Shown here piece by piece: positions 25,490-35,017 of a DNA stretch of 64,000 nucleotides (position 1 is the first letter of the stretch; every line of letters begins with the position of its first letter). The DNA is taken from positions 1-64,000 of the forward strand of contig NZ_JAQZAO010000009.1 of assembly GCF_028737315.1 (NCBI RefSeq). The letters are read 5' to 3'. A model generated the notes under the pieces. It was not told the DNA's origin and ran no database searches. It saw nothing but the letters and a program-made list of their open reading frames with translations. The translations under genes were made by a program, and so were the position numbers. This stretch comes from Actinomycetospora lemnae (lineage in GTDB: Bacteria > Actinomycetota > Actinomycetes > Mycobacteriales > Pseudonocardiaceae).

Positions 25490-27058
25490 TCACACCACGG
25501 CCCCATCGCTCAGCAGCCCGTGCTTGGTGGCGAAGAGCCCGGCGGCGGCACGGGTCGAGGTCCCGATCTTCGCGTAGATGTGCTCGACGTGGTTCCCGAC
25601 CGTCTTCGCGGAGATCGTCAGGGACGCCGCGATGTCCTTGTTCGTCATGCCCCGGGCGAGCAGGCGCAGGACCTCGACCTCGCGGCCCGTCAGCCCGGCC
25701 GGTCCCTCGCGGCGGACGGTGACCCGGTGCCCGGCCGCACGCAGGACCGCCTCGACGGTCTCCGCGTCGCGACGGCCACGGACCACGTCGCGCCGCAGCT
25801 CCGCCGCGGCCGTCTCGCCCGACAACGCCACGCGGTAGGGCCGTGGCTCGCGCATCGCGCAGTACGCGTCGGCCGCCCCGAGCAGGCGGCCCGCGCGGGA
25901 GATGGCGCCGCCGGCGAGACCGTGGGGATGGCCGGAACCGTCGAGCCGCTCGCGGTGCTGGGCGGCGATCGCTCCGAGCGGCGCCAGCGGGCCCGACTGG
26001 CGCAGCATGCGCTCGGTCACGTAGGGCGTCATGCGCACCCGCTCACGCTCACCGGCGCCGAGCGGTCCCGCCTTGTCCAGGATGGCGTTCGAGACCCCGA
26101 GGCGGCCGAGGTCGTGGACGAGACCCGCCCGGCGCAGCGTGCGCACCTCGCCGGCGGACAGCCCGAGCTGCGCACCGGCCCGGGCGACGAGGTCGGCGAC
26201 CGCGCGTGCGTGCCCCAGCGTGTAGGGCGACTTGAGGTCCACGAAGTCCGCGACCGCGAGGAGCGCCGCGTCGAAGCGCTCCCCGGACAGGACCACGGCG
26301 AGCGCGGGTTCGGCGGCGATCACCGCGTCCCAGGTGTCCGTCGTGTCGAGGTCGGCGAAGAGCAGGTCGGCGTCGACGAGGACGATGCGGGCGATGGCGG
26401 GGTCGAACTGGCGCCCGCTCTGCCGGCGCGCGAGCGCCCGGGCCGCCGCCCCGCCGCCCATGCGGTGAGCGACCTCCGTGAACTCGGCGACGGCGACGAT
26501 GCGGGCGCCGATCGGGACGTCGTCGCCGGCGAGGTGTCCCGGCCAGCCCCGGCCGTCCCACTGCTCGTACGACGCGACGAGCGCCTCCCCGGCCTCGTCC
26601 GGCAGACCCAGCTCCTCGGCCAGGGCGCGCGCCATCGCCGCGTGGTGGGCGATCATGTCGTCCACCTCCCGGTGTCCCGAGACGACGAACTCCAGCCCGA
26701 TGCGCAACCGGTGCACGACGTTCTCGGCCCCCGACCCCAGGAGCCGCACACCGGAGGCCGCCGCGCGGACACCGTGCAGGCCGTGGACGTACTTACCGGA
26801 CCGCAGCGCGATGTCGTCGCCGAACCACTTGGCCTGTTCGTGCGCATCGGAGTGGCAGCCGATGTTCACCAGCAGCGCCGTGTAGTACACGCACGCCCGG
26901 GCCCGTTCGTCGAGGCCGAGCCGGTCCGCGAGCCGCATCGCGATCAGGCACTGACGCTGGACGTGCTCCATCGGCTGGCCGAACCCGAGGTCGATGCCCA
27001 GGGACAGCGCCCCGAGGACCTCAGCCAGCCGGACCTCCGTCGCCGCCTTCTCCTGCAT
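25490..27058 (-). CDS. HD-domain protein with C-terminal LuxR DNA-binding domain
   Basis: A 522-residue regulator. Residues 1-240 are a degenerate HD-type helical domain (YYTALLVNIGCHSD, MIAHHAAMARALAEELG). Residues 275-430 form a second HD-GYP-like domain (VHDLGRLGVSNAILDKAGPL, then DGSGHPHGLAGGAISRAGRLLGAADAY), with the HD pair kept and the GYP motif altered. Residues 455-520 are a LuxR helix-turn-helix (LTGREVEVLRLLARGMTNKDIAASL). Binding or hydrolysing a nucleotide second messenger is an inference from the HD-GYP resemblance. AGGAG lies before the ATG at 27058. Confidence 0.82.
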   Translation of the reverse strand: MQEKAATEVRLAEVLGALSLGIDLGFGQPMEHVQRQCLIAMRLADRLGLDERARACVYYTALLVNIGCHSDAHEQAKWFGDDIALRSGKYVHGLHGVRAAASGVRLLGSGAENVVHRLRIGLEFVVSGHREVDDMIAHHAAMARALAEELGLPDEAGEALVASYEQWDGRGWPGHLAGDDVPIGARIVAVAEFTEVAHRMGGGAAARALARRQSGRQFDPAIARIVLVDADLLFADLDTTDTWDAVIAAEPALAVVLSGERFDAALLAVADFVDLKSPYTLGHARAVADLVARAGAQLGLSAGEVRTLRRAGLVHDLGRLGVSNAILDKAGPLGAGERERVRMTPYVTERMLRQSGPLAPLGAIAAQHRERLDGSGHPHGLAGGAISRAGRLLGAADAYCAMREPRPYRVALSGETAAAELRRDVVRGRRDAETVEAVLRAAGHRVTVRREGPAGLTGREVEVLRLLARGMTNKDIAASLTISAKTVGNHVEHIYAKIGTSTRAAAGLFATKHGLLSDGAVV

Positions 27059-27202
27059 CGGACGCTCCTCGCCGCGGCCGGGTCCGCCCGTGCGGGGCAG
27101 CGGTGCGCGGTGGTGCGCGGTGGCGTCGTGCGCGGCGAGCCCGTGGCCGCCGATCCAGCATCCTCGCCGGAGGACCGAACGTCACGGGTCCGGCGGCCCG
27201 TC

Positions 27203-28210
27203 CTAGTACAGCGCGCGGGCCAGGGCGCGGCGGGCGGTGGTGACGCGCTCGTCCTCGGTGCCGAAGAGCTCGAAGAGCTCGACGAGGTGGGTGCGGGCGC
27301 GGTCGCGCTCGTCGCCGGAGGTGCGGGCCACCGTCTGCACGAGGCGGTCGAACGCGCCGGTGACGTCCTGCGCGGCGAGCTGGGCGTCGGCTGCCGCGAT
27401 CTGGGCGTCGACGTCGTCGGGCGCGGCGTCGGCGCGGGCGATCGCCGACGGGTCCGCCGACTCGGCCCGCTGCAGGAACTTGACCTGTGCCAGCGCGGCC
27501 TGGGCCTCGGCGTTGGCGGGCTCGCTGGCGAGGATCTGCTCGTAGGCCTGGGTCGCGGCCGCGTAGTCGCCGGCCTCGAGGGCGTCCTCGGCGGCGACGA
27601 AGCGCGGGTCCTCGGGGGCTTCGGCGGGCTCGACCTCGCCGCCGCCGGCACGCGCCTCGGCTTCGGCGATGCCGGGCATCTGGTCGCGCAGCGCGTCGAG
27701 CAGCTGGCCGATCCACTGCCGCAGCTGCGGCTCGGGCTGGGCGCCCTGGAACGACGTGACGGGCTGTCCGCCCGCGACCACGACGACCATCGGGATCGAC
27801 TGGACCTGGAACGCCTGCGAGATGCGCGGGTTCGCGTCGACGTCGATCTTCGCGAGCACCCAGGCGCCGCGGCCCTCGGCGGCCAGCTTCTCGAGCACCG
27901 GCGAGAGCTGCTTGCACGGCCCGCACCACTCGGCCCACAGGTCGACGACGACGGGCACGGTCATCGAGCGCTCGATGACCTCGGCCTGGAACGACGCCTC
28001 GTCGACGTCGATGACGGTGACGGGCGCGCCGCCGGCGGGCGCGGCGCCGTCGGCCGGTGGACCGGCGGGGCGCTGGGGGGCGGCCTGGGACGATCCGGCG
28101 GAGGTGCGCGCCTCGGCGCGCGCCTTCAGGCCGGAGAGGTCGACGGCCCCCGCCATCGCGGAGGAGAGAGCAGCGGCCTGCGCCGCCTGGCGGGAATCGG
28201 GACGTGCCAC
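27203..28210 (-). CDS. Thioredoxin-domain tetratricopeptide co-chaperone (YbbN-like)
   Basis: A 335-residue cytoplasmic protein. Residues 60-170 are a thioredoxin fold with the intact redox motif [11 protein letters not shown] near residue 93 and the cis-Pro loop QSIPMVV. The C-terminal 150 residues are alpha-helical TPR-like repeats ([22 protein letters not shown] and following). This is the layout of YbbN/CnoX, a holdase-type co-chaperone. The GTG start at 28210 was chosen because the family similarity ([17 protein letters not shown]) begins there. Confidence 0.88.
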   Translation of the reverse strand: MARPDSRQAAQAAALSSAMAGAVDLSGLKARAEARTSAGSSQAAPQRPAGPPADGAAPAGGAPVTVIDVDEASFQAEVIERSMTVPVVVDLWAEWCGPCKQLSPVLEKLAAEGRGAWVLAKIDVDANPRISQAFQVQSIPMVVVVAGGQPVTSFQGAQPEPQLRQWIGQLLDALRDQMPGIAEAEARAGGGEVEPAEAPEDPRFVAAEDALEAGDYAAATQAYEQILASEPANAEAQAALAQVKFLQRAESADPSAIARADAAPDDVDAQIAAADAQLAAQDVTGAFDRLVQTVARTSGDERDRARTHLVELFELFGTEDERVTTARRALARALY

Positions 28211-28245
28211 GGGGCCAAGTCTGCCACTCACCGCGGGGGCACTGC

Positions 28246-28563
28246 TCAGCCCTGCAACCGCTCCTCGACCCGCGCGACCTTCGCCTGCATCTGGCCGGTG
28301 TGGCCCGGGCGGATGTCGGCCTTGAGCACGAGCGACACCCGCGAGCCGTAGCGCCCGGCGGCCTCGGTCGCGCGGCGCACGACGTCCATGACCTCGTCCC
28401 ACTCGCCCTCGATCGAGGTGAACATCGACGAGGTCTCGTGCGGCAGGTCCGACTCGCGGACCACGCGGACGGCGGCGGCCACCGCCTCGGACACCGAGCC
28501 GTCCTCGCCGGCCGACCCGTCGACGCCGACACCGGACGGGGACACGCTGAACGCGACGATCAC
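28246..28563 (-). CDS. MTH1187/DUF77 thiamine-binding-like protein
   Basis: A 105-residue ferredoxin-like protein of the MTH1187/YkoF family: [16 protein letters not shown] at the start, [26 protein letters not shown] in the middle and [13 protein letters not shown] near the end. Family members bind thiamine or related ligands as tetramers; whether this one does is not shown by the sequence. The GTG start at 28563 is the first start matching the family. It is divergent from the MarR gene, with 43 bases between starts. Confidence 0.75.
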   Translation of the reverse strand: MIVAFSVSPSGVGVDGSAGEDGSVSEAVAAAVRVVRESDLPHETSSMFTSIEGEWDEVMDVVRRATEAAGRYGSRVSLVLKADIRPGHTGQMQAKVARVEERLQG

Positions 28564-28590
28564 GACACCACCCTGCCACGATCCCGCTGC

Positions 28591-28596
28591 TAGGTT
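28591..28596 (+). promoter_or_regulatory. -10 element of MarR gene
   Basis: TAGGTT ten bases before the ATG at 28607; the predicted leader is only a few bases long. Confidence 0.45.
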
Positions 28597-28606
28597 CGCC
28601 CACGTC

Positions 28607-29110
28607 ATGACCGCGTCCACGCCACTGCCGTTCGACCCGATCGCCCGGGCCGCCTCGCTGTGGGGCGAGCGGATCGGCGAGCCGCGGGCGATGGCCGCGG
28701 TGACCAGCGTGATGCGGGTCCAGCAGATCCTCCAGCACGCGGTCGACGGCGCGCTGCGCCCGCACGGGCTGACGTTCGCGCGCTACGAGGCGCTCGTGCT
28801 GCTGCGGTTCTCGCGGGCGGGCGCGCTGCCGATGCGGATCATGGGTGAGCGGCTGCAGCTGCACCCGACGTCGATCACCAACATCGTCGACCGCCTGCAG
28901 TCCTCGGGGCTCGTGGCCCGCCGGCCGCACCCGACCGACGGCCGCACCACGCTGGTGGAGATCACCGACGAGGGCCGGGAGCTGTGCGCGGCGGCGACGG
29001 CGTCGGTGACCGCGATCGACTTCGGGCTGGTGGGCCTGGACGAGGGCGAGATCGAGGCGCTGACGGGCCTGCTCGCCCGCGTGCGTCACGCGGCGGGCGA
29101 CTTCGCCTGA
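28607..29110 (+). CDS. MarR-family transcriptional regulator
   Basis: A 167-residue winged-helix regulator. The MarR core lies at residues 35-140: [62 protein letters not shown]. The DxR wing motif (DGR) is present. The N-terminal 30 residues ([16 protein letters not shown]) resemble MarR proteins found near acyl-CoA genes. The target is unknown. Its last 25 bases overlap the end of the convergent cydDC gene, so each transcript must run into the other. Confidence 0.87.
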   Translation: MTASTPLPFDPIARAASLWGERIGEPRAMAAVTSVMRVQQILQHAVDGALRPHGLTFARYEALVLLRFSRAGALPMRIMGERLQLHPTSITNIVDRLQSSGLVARRPHPTDGRTTLVEITDEGRELCAAATASVTAIDFGLVGLDEGEIEALTGLLARVRHAAGDFA

Positions 29111-32100
29111 ACCTCCGGTGACACGGGTCGAGCTCCGCTGCGCTCCGTCTCCCGGGCCCGCAGCGCGCCGTGCTCGAGGTGCCGCACCTCGTCGACGAGG
29201 TCGAGCCCCTCGCCCCGGTGGGCGAGCAGGACGACGGTCCGCCCGCTGCTCGATGGTCGAGCTCCGCTGCGCTGCGTCTCCCCGGCCGCGTCGAGCAGGT
29301 CGGCGACCAGCGCGCGGGCGGTGGCGGGGTCGAGGCCCTCGGTCGGCTCGTCGAGCACGAGCACCGCGGGGTCGACGAGCAGCGCCCGGGCGGCGGCGAG
29401 ACGCCGGCGCTCGCCACCGGAGACGGAGCCGGCGTCGAGCCAGGTGTCCAGGCCGTCGGGCAGACCGTCGAACCAGGCGCCGAGCCGGACCCGGCGCAGG
29501 ACGGCGACGAGCTCGGCGTCGGTGGCCCCGGGCGCGGCGAAGCGCAGGTCCTCGCGCAGCGTCGTCGCGAAGACGTGGTCGTGCTCGCCGACGAGGGCGA
29601 CGCGGCGCCGCCAGACGTCGCCGGGCACGGCGGCCGCGTCGACGCCGCCGAGGGTGACGGTGCCGGCGCGCGGGTCGAGCAGGCGCAGCAGCACGGCGGC
29701 CAGCGTCGACTTGCCCGATCCGGACGCCCCGGTGACGCCGAGGCGGTGCCCGGCGGGCAGGTCGAGGTCGAGGTCGCGCAGCGCGGGCCGGGCGCCCCAG
29801 CCGGCGGTGACGCCGCGGAGGTGCAGGTCGCCGACGCCGGGCGCGCTCACCGGGTGCTCGGGCTCGCGGGCGGGCGGCGCCGGCGCCTCGAGGCCGGCGA
29901 GGCGCGCGCGGGCGCGCCGGCCCCGGACCACGGCGGCCGCGGCGGCAGGGAGGGCGAGCACGGTCTCGCCGAGCGCGAGCGGCGCGAGGACGGCGACCGC
30001 GGCGAGCTCGGGCGACGTGCTCGCCGGCGCGGCCATGGCGGCGGCGACGGAGGCCGCGCCGAGACCGAGCTGGGCGAGCGCGCCCGCGAGCGCGCCGCCG
30101 CGGGCCTCGCGCCGCCGGGCCCGGGCGAGCGCGGCGGTGGCGGCACGCGGGCGGGCCCGCAGCGCCTCGGGGCCGCGGGCGGCGAGCTCGTCGCGCGCGG
30201 CGTGGGTCTCGACGACGGCCGCGCGCAGGTCGTCGACGCCGCGCTCGAGCGCCGGCGCGGTGCGCCGTGCCGCGACCGCCGCGAGCAGCGGCGCGCCGAG
30301 GGCCGCGACGGCGAGGCCGGGGAGCAGGGCGAGCGCGACGGCCGTGCTCGCCAGGATCGCCACGCCGAGGAGCAGCGGGAGCGCGAGCGCCGCCGCCGCG
30401 AGCGGCAGTACCCCGCGGACGAGGCCGTCGAGGCGGACGTCGACGTCGTCGGTGACCCGCGCGAGCAGGTGACCGCGGCGCCCGGCGACGGCCCCCGGCA
30501 CGCGCTCGGCCAGCGCCGCGACCACCCGCCGGCGCCACCGGACCATCCGCGCCAGCCCGTCGGCGTGCGCGGTGACCCGCTCGAGGTGGCGCAGCACGGG
30601 GCGCGCGATCGCGAACCCGCGCACGGCGACCACGGCGATCGACAGGGTGAGGATCGGCGGCTGGGCCGCGGCGCGCGCGATGAGCCACGCCGCCGAGGCC
30701 GTCAGCGCCACACCCGCCACCGCCGCGCCGGCCCCGAGCAGCACCGCGAGCGGGAGCCCCCGGCGGTCGGCGGGGCTCGCGGGTGTCGCAGCGAACGCGC
30801 TGTTCGCTGCCTCTAGGCGTCCGAAGTCCCCGTTCGCGGCCTGGGGAGGCGCGCCCGTCGATGCCGCGAACGCGCCGTTCGTGCGCGTAGAGGCAGCGAA
30901 CCGCCCGTTCGCTGCCCCGGAGCCCGCCCGCGCGCCCAGCTCCACGACGCGGTCGGCGGCGTCGCGCAGGGCCGGGCGGTGAGCGACGGCGAGCACGAGC
31001 GCCCCGCGCCGCGCCAGCGCCCGCAGCTCGGTGACGACCGCGCGCTCGGCGTCGGCGTCGAGGTGGGCGGTGGGCTCGTCGAGCAGCACCACCGCGCCGG
31101 CGGGGTCGGCGGACGCCTCGCCCAGCACGCGCGCCAGGGCCAGGCGACGGCGCTGGCCGGACGAGAGCGAACGGCCGCCCTCGGCGAGCGGGGCGTCGAG
31201 GTCCAGCCCGAGGCCCAGCCGGCGCAGGAGGTCCGCCGGCCCCTCCGCCGACCCCTCCGCCGACCCCTCCCCCAACGCCTCCCGCACCGTGGCCGCGTGC
31301 GGCAGCTGCGGGTGCTGGCCGAGCACGACCACGCGCCCCTGCACCTCGACCGTGCCCGCGGAGGACGCCGCGTCGTCGAGCGTCCCCGCGAGCGCCCGCA
31401 GCAGCGTCGTCTTGCCCGCGCCCGAGGGCCCGGCGACGACCGCCAGCACGCCGCCCTCCGCGTCGAGCGCCGGGAGCGACGGCGTCGCCGCCCACCGCCC
31501 GGGGTGGCGCACCTCGAGACCACGGACGCGGACCCGCGCAGGACCCGGGACCACGGAGCGCACGAGGGACGCCGACGCAGCCCCCGCCAGCACCGCGTCC
31601 CGCTCGTCCAGCACCGCCGTGGCCCGCGCGTCCTCGTGGAACCGGGCCCCGGCCTCGCGCAGCGGGCGGTGGGCCTCGCCGGCGAGCAGGATCGCGACGA
31701 GCGCCGGGTGGAGCGCCATCGTTCCCTCGACCAGCCGCACCCCCGCGCCGACCGCGACGAGCCCGACCGACAGGGTCCCCAGCAGCTCCAGCGCCGTCGA
31801 CGACAGGAACGCCACCCGCAGCACGCGCGTCGACGCCACGCGGTGCCGCTCGCCGAGCTCGGCGACGGCCTCGACCGCCCGGCGGGAGCGCCCGAAGAGC
31901 CGCAGGGTGGCCAGTCCCGTGACGGTGTCGAGGAAGTGCCCGGCCAGCCGCTCCCCCGCCGCCCACTCCCGCCGCGCGCGGGCCCGCGCCGCCCACCCGA
32001 GCAGCACCGCGAACACCGGCACCAGCGGCAGCGTCGCCGCCACGACCAGCGCCGACGTCGGGTCGGCCAGCGCGAGGACGACGAGCACCGCGGGCGGCAG

Positions 32101-32523
32101 CACGACCGCCAGGACGAGCGCCGGCAGGGTGCCGGTGAACCAGGCGCGCAGGGCGTCCACCCCGTGCCCGGCGAGCGGGACGATCGCCGGGTCGTCGTCG
32201 TGCCCGAGCTGCTCGAGCAGCCGCTCGCGCTCCCGCTCGACGACCCGCTCGCCGGTCCGGGCCGCGAGCCACGGCTCGAGCCACGCGAGCGCTGCCCTGG
32301 CGACGACGACGCCGGCGAGCACCGCGATCGCGCCTCGCGGGACGACGCCCGGGCCCGTGACCAGCGCCGTCACCACGCTCGCCGCGGCCAGCGCCGCCGC
32401 CACCGTCCCGGCCGCGCGGGCCACGCCGACGGCCACGAGCCCGACGACACCACCGAGGGCCCCGCGCGCCAGCACCAGCAGCCGCGGGTCGACGGGGCCA
32501 CGAGACCGGGCAGCGCGACTCAT
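29086..32523 (-). CDS. cydDC: Fused CydD-CydC thiol exporter ABC protein with repeat-derived inserts
   Basis: An 1145-residue fusion of both halves of the cysteine/glutathione ABC exporter needed to assemble cytochrome bd. The first half has about six membrane segments (residues 20-290), Walker [10 protein letters not shown] (about 385), signature [15 protein letters not shown] and Walker [13 protein letters not shown]. The second half has membrane segments (about 610-860), Walker [10 protein letters not shown], signature [16 protein letters not shown] and Walker [13 protein letters not shown]. The linker near residues 545-580 is built from 53-bp repeats ([16 protein letters not shown]). A 27-bp repeat encodes ETQRSGARP between the second D-loop and H-loop; another copy forms the C-terminus. 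ATGA overlap with cydB. Confidence 0.9.
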   Translation of the reverse strand: MSRAARSRGPVDPRLLVLARGALGGVVGLVAVGVARAAGTVAAALAAASVVTALVTGPGVVPRGAIAVLAGVVVARAALAWLEPWLAARTGERVVERERERLLEQLGHDDDPAIVPLAGHGVDALRAWFTGTLPALVLAVVLPPAVLVVLALADPTSALVVAATLPLVPVFAVLLGWAARARARREWAAGERLAGHFLDTVTGLATLRLFGRSRRAVEAVAELGERHRVASTRVLRVAFLSSTALELLGTLSVGLVAVGAGVRLVEGTMALHPALVAILLAGEAHRPLREAGARFHEDARATAVLDERDAVLAGAASASLVRSVVPGPARVRVRGLEVRHPGRWAATPSLPALDAEGGVLAVVAGPSGAGKTTLLRALAGTLDDAASSAGTVEVQGRVVVLGQHPQLPHAATVREALGEGSAEGSAEGPADLLRRLGLGLDLDAPLAEGGRSLSSGQRRRLALARVLGEASADPAGAVVLLDEPTAHLDADAERAVVTELRALARRGALVLAVAHRPALRDAADRVVELGARAGSGAANGRFAASTRTNGAFAASTGAPPQAANGDFGRLEAANSAFAATPASPADRRGLPLAVLLGAGAAVAGVALTASAAWLIARAAAQPPILTLSIAVVAVRGFAIARPVLRHLERVTAHADGLARMVRWRRRVVAALAERVPGAVAGRRGHLLARVTDDVDVRLDGLVRGVLPLAAAALALPLLLGVAILASTAVALALLPGLAVAALGAPLLAAVAARRTAPALERGVDDLRAAVVETHAARDELAARGPEALRARPRAATAALARARRREARGGALAGALAQLGLGAASVAAAMAAPASTSPELAAVAVLAPLALGETVLALPAAAAAVVRGRRARARLAGLEAPAPPAREPEHPVSAPGVGDLHLRGVTAGWGARPALRDLDLDLPAGHRLGVTGASGSGKSTLAAVLLRLLDPRAGTVTLGGVDAAAVPGDVWRRRVALVGEHDHVFATTLREDLRFAAPGATDAELVAVLRRVRLGAWFDGLPDGLDTWLDAGSVSGGERRRLAAARALLVDPAVLVLDEPTEGLDPATARALVADLLDAAGETQRSGARPSSSGRTVVLLAHRGEGLDLVDEVRHLEHGALRARETERSGARPVSPEVQAKSPAA
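29126..29152. repeat. 27-bp repeat, copy 1
   Basis: Begins GGTCGAGCTCCGCTGCGCT and ends CCGTCTCC. It encodes the ETERSGARP peptide at the CydDC C-terminus. Confidence 0.85.
29255..29281. repeat. 27-bp repeat, copy 2
   Basis: Differs from copy 1 by one base (CTGCGT for CTCCGT). It encodes ETQRSGARP inside the second ATPase domain of CydDC. Confidence 0.85.
30788..30840 (-). repeat. 53-bp palindrome-containing repeat, copy A (inverted)
   Basis: Inverted relative to copy B, from which it is separated by 22 bases. It contains GCAGCGAAC/GTTCGCTGC arms. About 44 of 53 positions match copy B. It encodes the NGDF...NSAFAA part of the CydDC linker. Confidence 0.8.
30863..30915 (+). repeat. 53-bp palindrome-containing repeat, copy B
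   Basis: Two GAAC-N4/5-GTTC-type inverted repeats joined by GCGTAGAG. It matches copy C at 36371 in 49 of 53 positions. On the coding strand it gives [16 protein letters not shown] in CydDC. Confidence 0.85.
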
Positions 32524-33482
32524 GTCGCCACCCGCTCGCTCGCCACCCGCCGCCGGAACACCCAGTACGAGTACGCCTGGTAGGCGACCACCCCGGGCAG
32601 GACGACGACCGCGGCGACCGTGATCAGCTGCAGTGCCCCGGGGCTCGCGGCGGCGCCGTCGACGGTCAGCGAGAAGGCGGGGTCGAGGGTGCTGGGCAGC
32701 ACGGCCGGCAGGTGCGCGGCGAGCACCGCGACGACGCCCACCGCCACCGCGACCGACGCCGCCGCGAACGCCAGCACCTCGCGCCGCGCCACCACCAGCC
32801 CGGCCACGACCGCCACGGCCACCAGCCCGAGCGGCGCCACGACCGCGACGAGCACGGCCACGGGCACGAGGACGGCGAGCGCCGTCGTCCGCGCCCGGGC
32901 GCGCAGCGGACCGGTCGTGCGCAGGCCCAGGAACGCCGCGCCCTGCAGCAGGGCCACGCCGACCCCGAGCGCCGCCCCCAGCAGGGCCGGCGCCGAGATC
33001 ACGGGCGCGAGCGAGCGCGAGAGCCCGGAGCCGACGACCTCGCCGTCGGCACCCAGCGCGAGCCCCGTCGCGAGCACGCCCAGCAGGGCGCCCCACAGGG
33101 CCGCCGTCAGCAGCGACGACACCGCGAGCACAGCGTCGCAGCCCGCGCGCCACCGCGCGGTGCCGCCCTTGCCGCGGAACTCCAGCGCGACCCCGCGCGC
33201 GGCCAGCGTGAGCAGGACCAGCACGAACGGCAGGTAGAGCCCGCTCAGGAGCGCCGCGTACCAGTCGGGGAACGCCGCGAACGTCACCCCGACCGCGGCG
33301 ACGAGCCACACCTCGTTGCCGTCCCACACGGGCCCGATCGTCGTGACGCCGGCGCCGCGCTCGTGGTCGTCGCGGCCGAGGACGGGCGCGAGCACGCCGA
33401 CGCCGAAGTCGAAGCCCTCGAGCACGAAGAACAGCACCCAGCAGGTGACCGCCAGGGCGAACCACAGGGTCGGGAGGTCCAT
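32520..33482 (-). CDS. cydB: Cytochrome bd oxidase subunit II
   Basis: A 320-residue integral membrane subunit of the quinol oxidase, with about eight or nine hydrophobic segments. The start [23 protein letters not shown] is typical CydB, followed by [16 protein letters not shown] and [16 protein letters not shown], the most conserved family blocks. The C-terminal [13 protein letters not shown] is also characteristic. It lies ten bases after cydA and overlaps cydDC by four, so cydA-cydB-cydDC is one operon. Confidence 0.93.
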   Translation of the reverse strand: MDLPTLWFALAVTCWVLFFVLEGFDFGVGVLAPVLGRDDHERGAGVTTIGPVWDGNEVWLVAAVGVTFAAFPDWYAALLSGLYLPFVLVLLTLAARGVALEFRGKGGTARWRAGCDAVLAVSSLLTAALWGALLGVLATGLALGADGEVVGSGLSRSLAPVISAPALLGAALGVGVALLQGAAFLGLRTTGPLRARARTTALAVLVPVAVLVAVVAPLGLVAVAVVAGLVVARREVLAFAAASVAVAVGVVAVLAAHLPAVLPSTLDPAFSLTVDGAAASPGALQLITVAAVVVLPGVVAYQAYSYWVFRRRVASERVAT

Positions 33483-33492
33483 CGGGACTCCT

Positions 33493-34920
33493 CTAGTAGC
33501 TGGGGACGAGGGGACGGTCGTCGGCCGGGTCGGCCTCCGGAGCGGGCGCCGGGTCGTCGCCCGCGGTCCGGGCCACGCGCAGCACCAGGCGGACCCAGAC
33601 GACGGCGAGCACGCCGTAGACCAGGGCGAACCCGGCGAGCGAGGCCGCGATCTCGCCCGGTGTCAGGGCCGGCGACACGCCGTCGGCGGTGCGGAACAGT
33701 CCGAAGACGAGCCAGGGCTGGCGGGCGGTCTCGGTGAACAGCCAGCCCGCGGTCGCCGCGAGCGCGGGCAGCACCGGCACGGTCCACAGCAGGCGCAGCA
33801 GCCACCGGTCGGCCAGCCCGGACCACGTCGGGCCCGGCGTCAGCTCACCGCCCCGCCGCGTCCGCCACAGCACCCACGCCGCGACCATCGTCGCGAGCAC
33901 CCCGAAGCCGATCATGAAGCGGAAGCTCCAGTACGCCATCGGGACGACCGGGACGTAGTCGCCGGGGCCGAACTGCGCGACGTACTGCGCCTGCAGGTCG
34001 TCGATGCCCTGCACGGTGGCCGTCGGGTCGCCCGTGGCGAGGAACGAGAGCAGCCAGGGCACGTCGAGCGAGAAGAACGGCTCCTTCTCCCCGGGCGCAC
34101 CGATCGCGAACAGCGAGAACGGCGCCCCGGCCTGCGTGGCGTAGAGGGCCTCGGCCGCCGCCATCTTCATGGGCTGGACCTCGGTCATGACCTTGCCGAG
34201 CAGGTCGCCGGTGAGCGCGACCAGCGTGCCGCCGGCGAGCGTCGTCCACGCCCCGACGCGGGTGAACAGGCGCCACCGCCCGTCCGGGTCGCCGCGACGC
34301 GCCCGCCAGGCGCCGATCGCGAGCAGCAGCGCGCCGCCGCCGGCGAAGGCCCCGGCGATGGTGTGGGGGAAGGCGGCGAGGACGACCGGGTTGGCCAGCA
34401 GGTCGGCGAAGCTGCCGAGCCGCGCCCGCCCGGTCTCCGGGTCGAGCGTGTAGGCCACCGGGTTCTGCATGAACGCGTTGGCGGCGAGGATGACGTAGGC
34501 CGAGATCAGGGTGCCGACCGCGACGATCCAGATGGTCGCCAGGTGCACCCGGCGCGGCAGCCGGTCGGCGCCGAACCACCACAGTCCCAGGAACGTCGCC
34601 TCGAGGAAGAACGCGAGCATCCCCTCGATCGCGAGCGTCGGGCCGAAGACGTCGCCGTAGAAGCGGGCGAAGGCCGACCAGGACAGGCCGAACTGGAACT
34701 CCTGGACCAGCCCGGTGACGATGCCGACCGCGAACGTGATCATGAGCAGCTTGCCCGCGACGAGCGTCAGGCGCTGCCAGCGCTGGTCCTCGGGCCGGCG
34801 ATGAGCCTGCGTCTGCAGCAGCGCCGTCAGCGTCGCGAGCGAGATCGAGAGCGGGACGAACAGGTAGTGGTACACGGTCACGACGGCGAACTGCAGTCGG
34901 GACAGCTCCAGGGCGGTCAT
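33493..34920 (-). CDS. cydA: Cytochrome bd oxidase subunit I
   Basis: A 475-residue membrane subunit that carries hemes b558, b595 and d. The N-terminal His of VYHYLFVPLSISLA (about residue 17) is the expected b595/d ligand. QPMKMAAAEALY supplies the b558 Met and lies in the Q-loop region, which is short, as in most Gram-positives. The TARQPWLVFG block corresponds to the conserved GRQPW motif. AGGAGGG lies before the ATG. The start is within 17 bases of the first BlaI-type operator, so repression is plausible. Confidence 0.93.
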   Translation of the reverse strand: MTALELSRLQFAVVTVYHYLFVPLSISLATLTALLQTQAHRRPEDQRWQRLTLVAGKLLMITFAVGIVTGLVQEFQFGLSWSAFARFYGDVFGPTLAIEGMLAFFLEATFLGLWWFGADRLPRRVHLATIWIVAVGTLISAYVILAANAFMQNPVAYTLDPETGRARLGSFADLLANPVVLAAFPHTIAGAFAGGGALLLAIGAWRARRGDPDGRWRLFTRVGAWTTLAGGTLVALTGDLLGKVMTEVQPMKMAAAEALYATQAGAPFSLFAIGAPGEKEPFFSLDVPWLLSFLATGDPTATVQGIDDLQAQYVAQFGPGDYVPVVPMAYWSFRFMIGFGVLATMVAAWVLWRTRRGGELTPGPTWSGLADRWLLRLLWTVPVLPALAATAGWLFTETARQPWLVFGLFRTADGVSPALTPGEIAASLAGFALVYGVLAVVWVRLVLRVARTAGDDPAPAPEADPADDRPLVPSY

Positions 34921-34936
34921 CGTCGACCCTCCTACC

Positions 34937-34953
34937 TACGACGCTGCGTCGTA
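34937..34953. promoter_or_regulatory. BlaI-type operator 1 (cydA/blaI intergenic)
   Basis: TACGACGCTGCGTCGTA is a perfect 17-bp dyad with one central base. It lies 16 bases upstream of the cydA ATG, where it would overlap the cydA promoter. Confidence 0.65.
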
Positions 34954-34955
34954 TC

Positions 34956-34972
34956 TACGACCGAGCGTAGTA
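34956..34972. promoter_or_regulatory. BlaI-type operator 2
   Basis: TACGACCGAGCGTAGTA matches operator 1 in 13 of 17 positions. The centres are 19 bp apart, close to two helical turns. It lies about 33 bases before the -10 of the repressor gene. Confidence 0.55.
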
Positions 34973-35004
34973 CGACGGGTTGCGTTGGCAAGGGGATCCT
35001 TCGC

Positions 35005-35010
35005 TAGGAT
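35005..35010 (+). promoter_or_regulatory. -10 element, leaderless blaI-type gene
   Basis: TAGGAT seven bases before the GTG at 35018. It overlaps the in-frame ATG at 35009, which argues against that start. Confidence 0.5.
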
Positions 35011-35017
35011 GTGTGAC

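Noticed and set aside
27203-32284. 1693-residue minus-strand frame
   Set aside because: Only the first 1008 bases (27203-28210) are a gene, the YbbN-like protein. The remainder is an alternative frame of cydDC and antisense to the MarR gene.
34985-35017. Earlier start of the BlaI-type repressor
   Set aside because: The ATG at 35009 overlaps the TAGGAT -10 element and the upstream residues are not conserved; GTG 35018 fits better.
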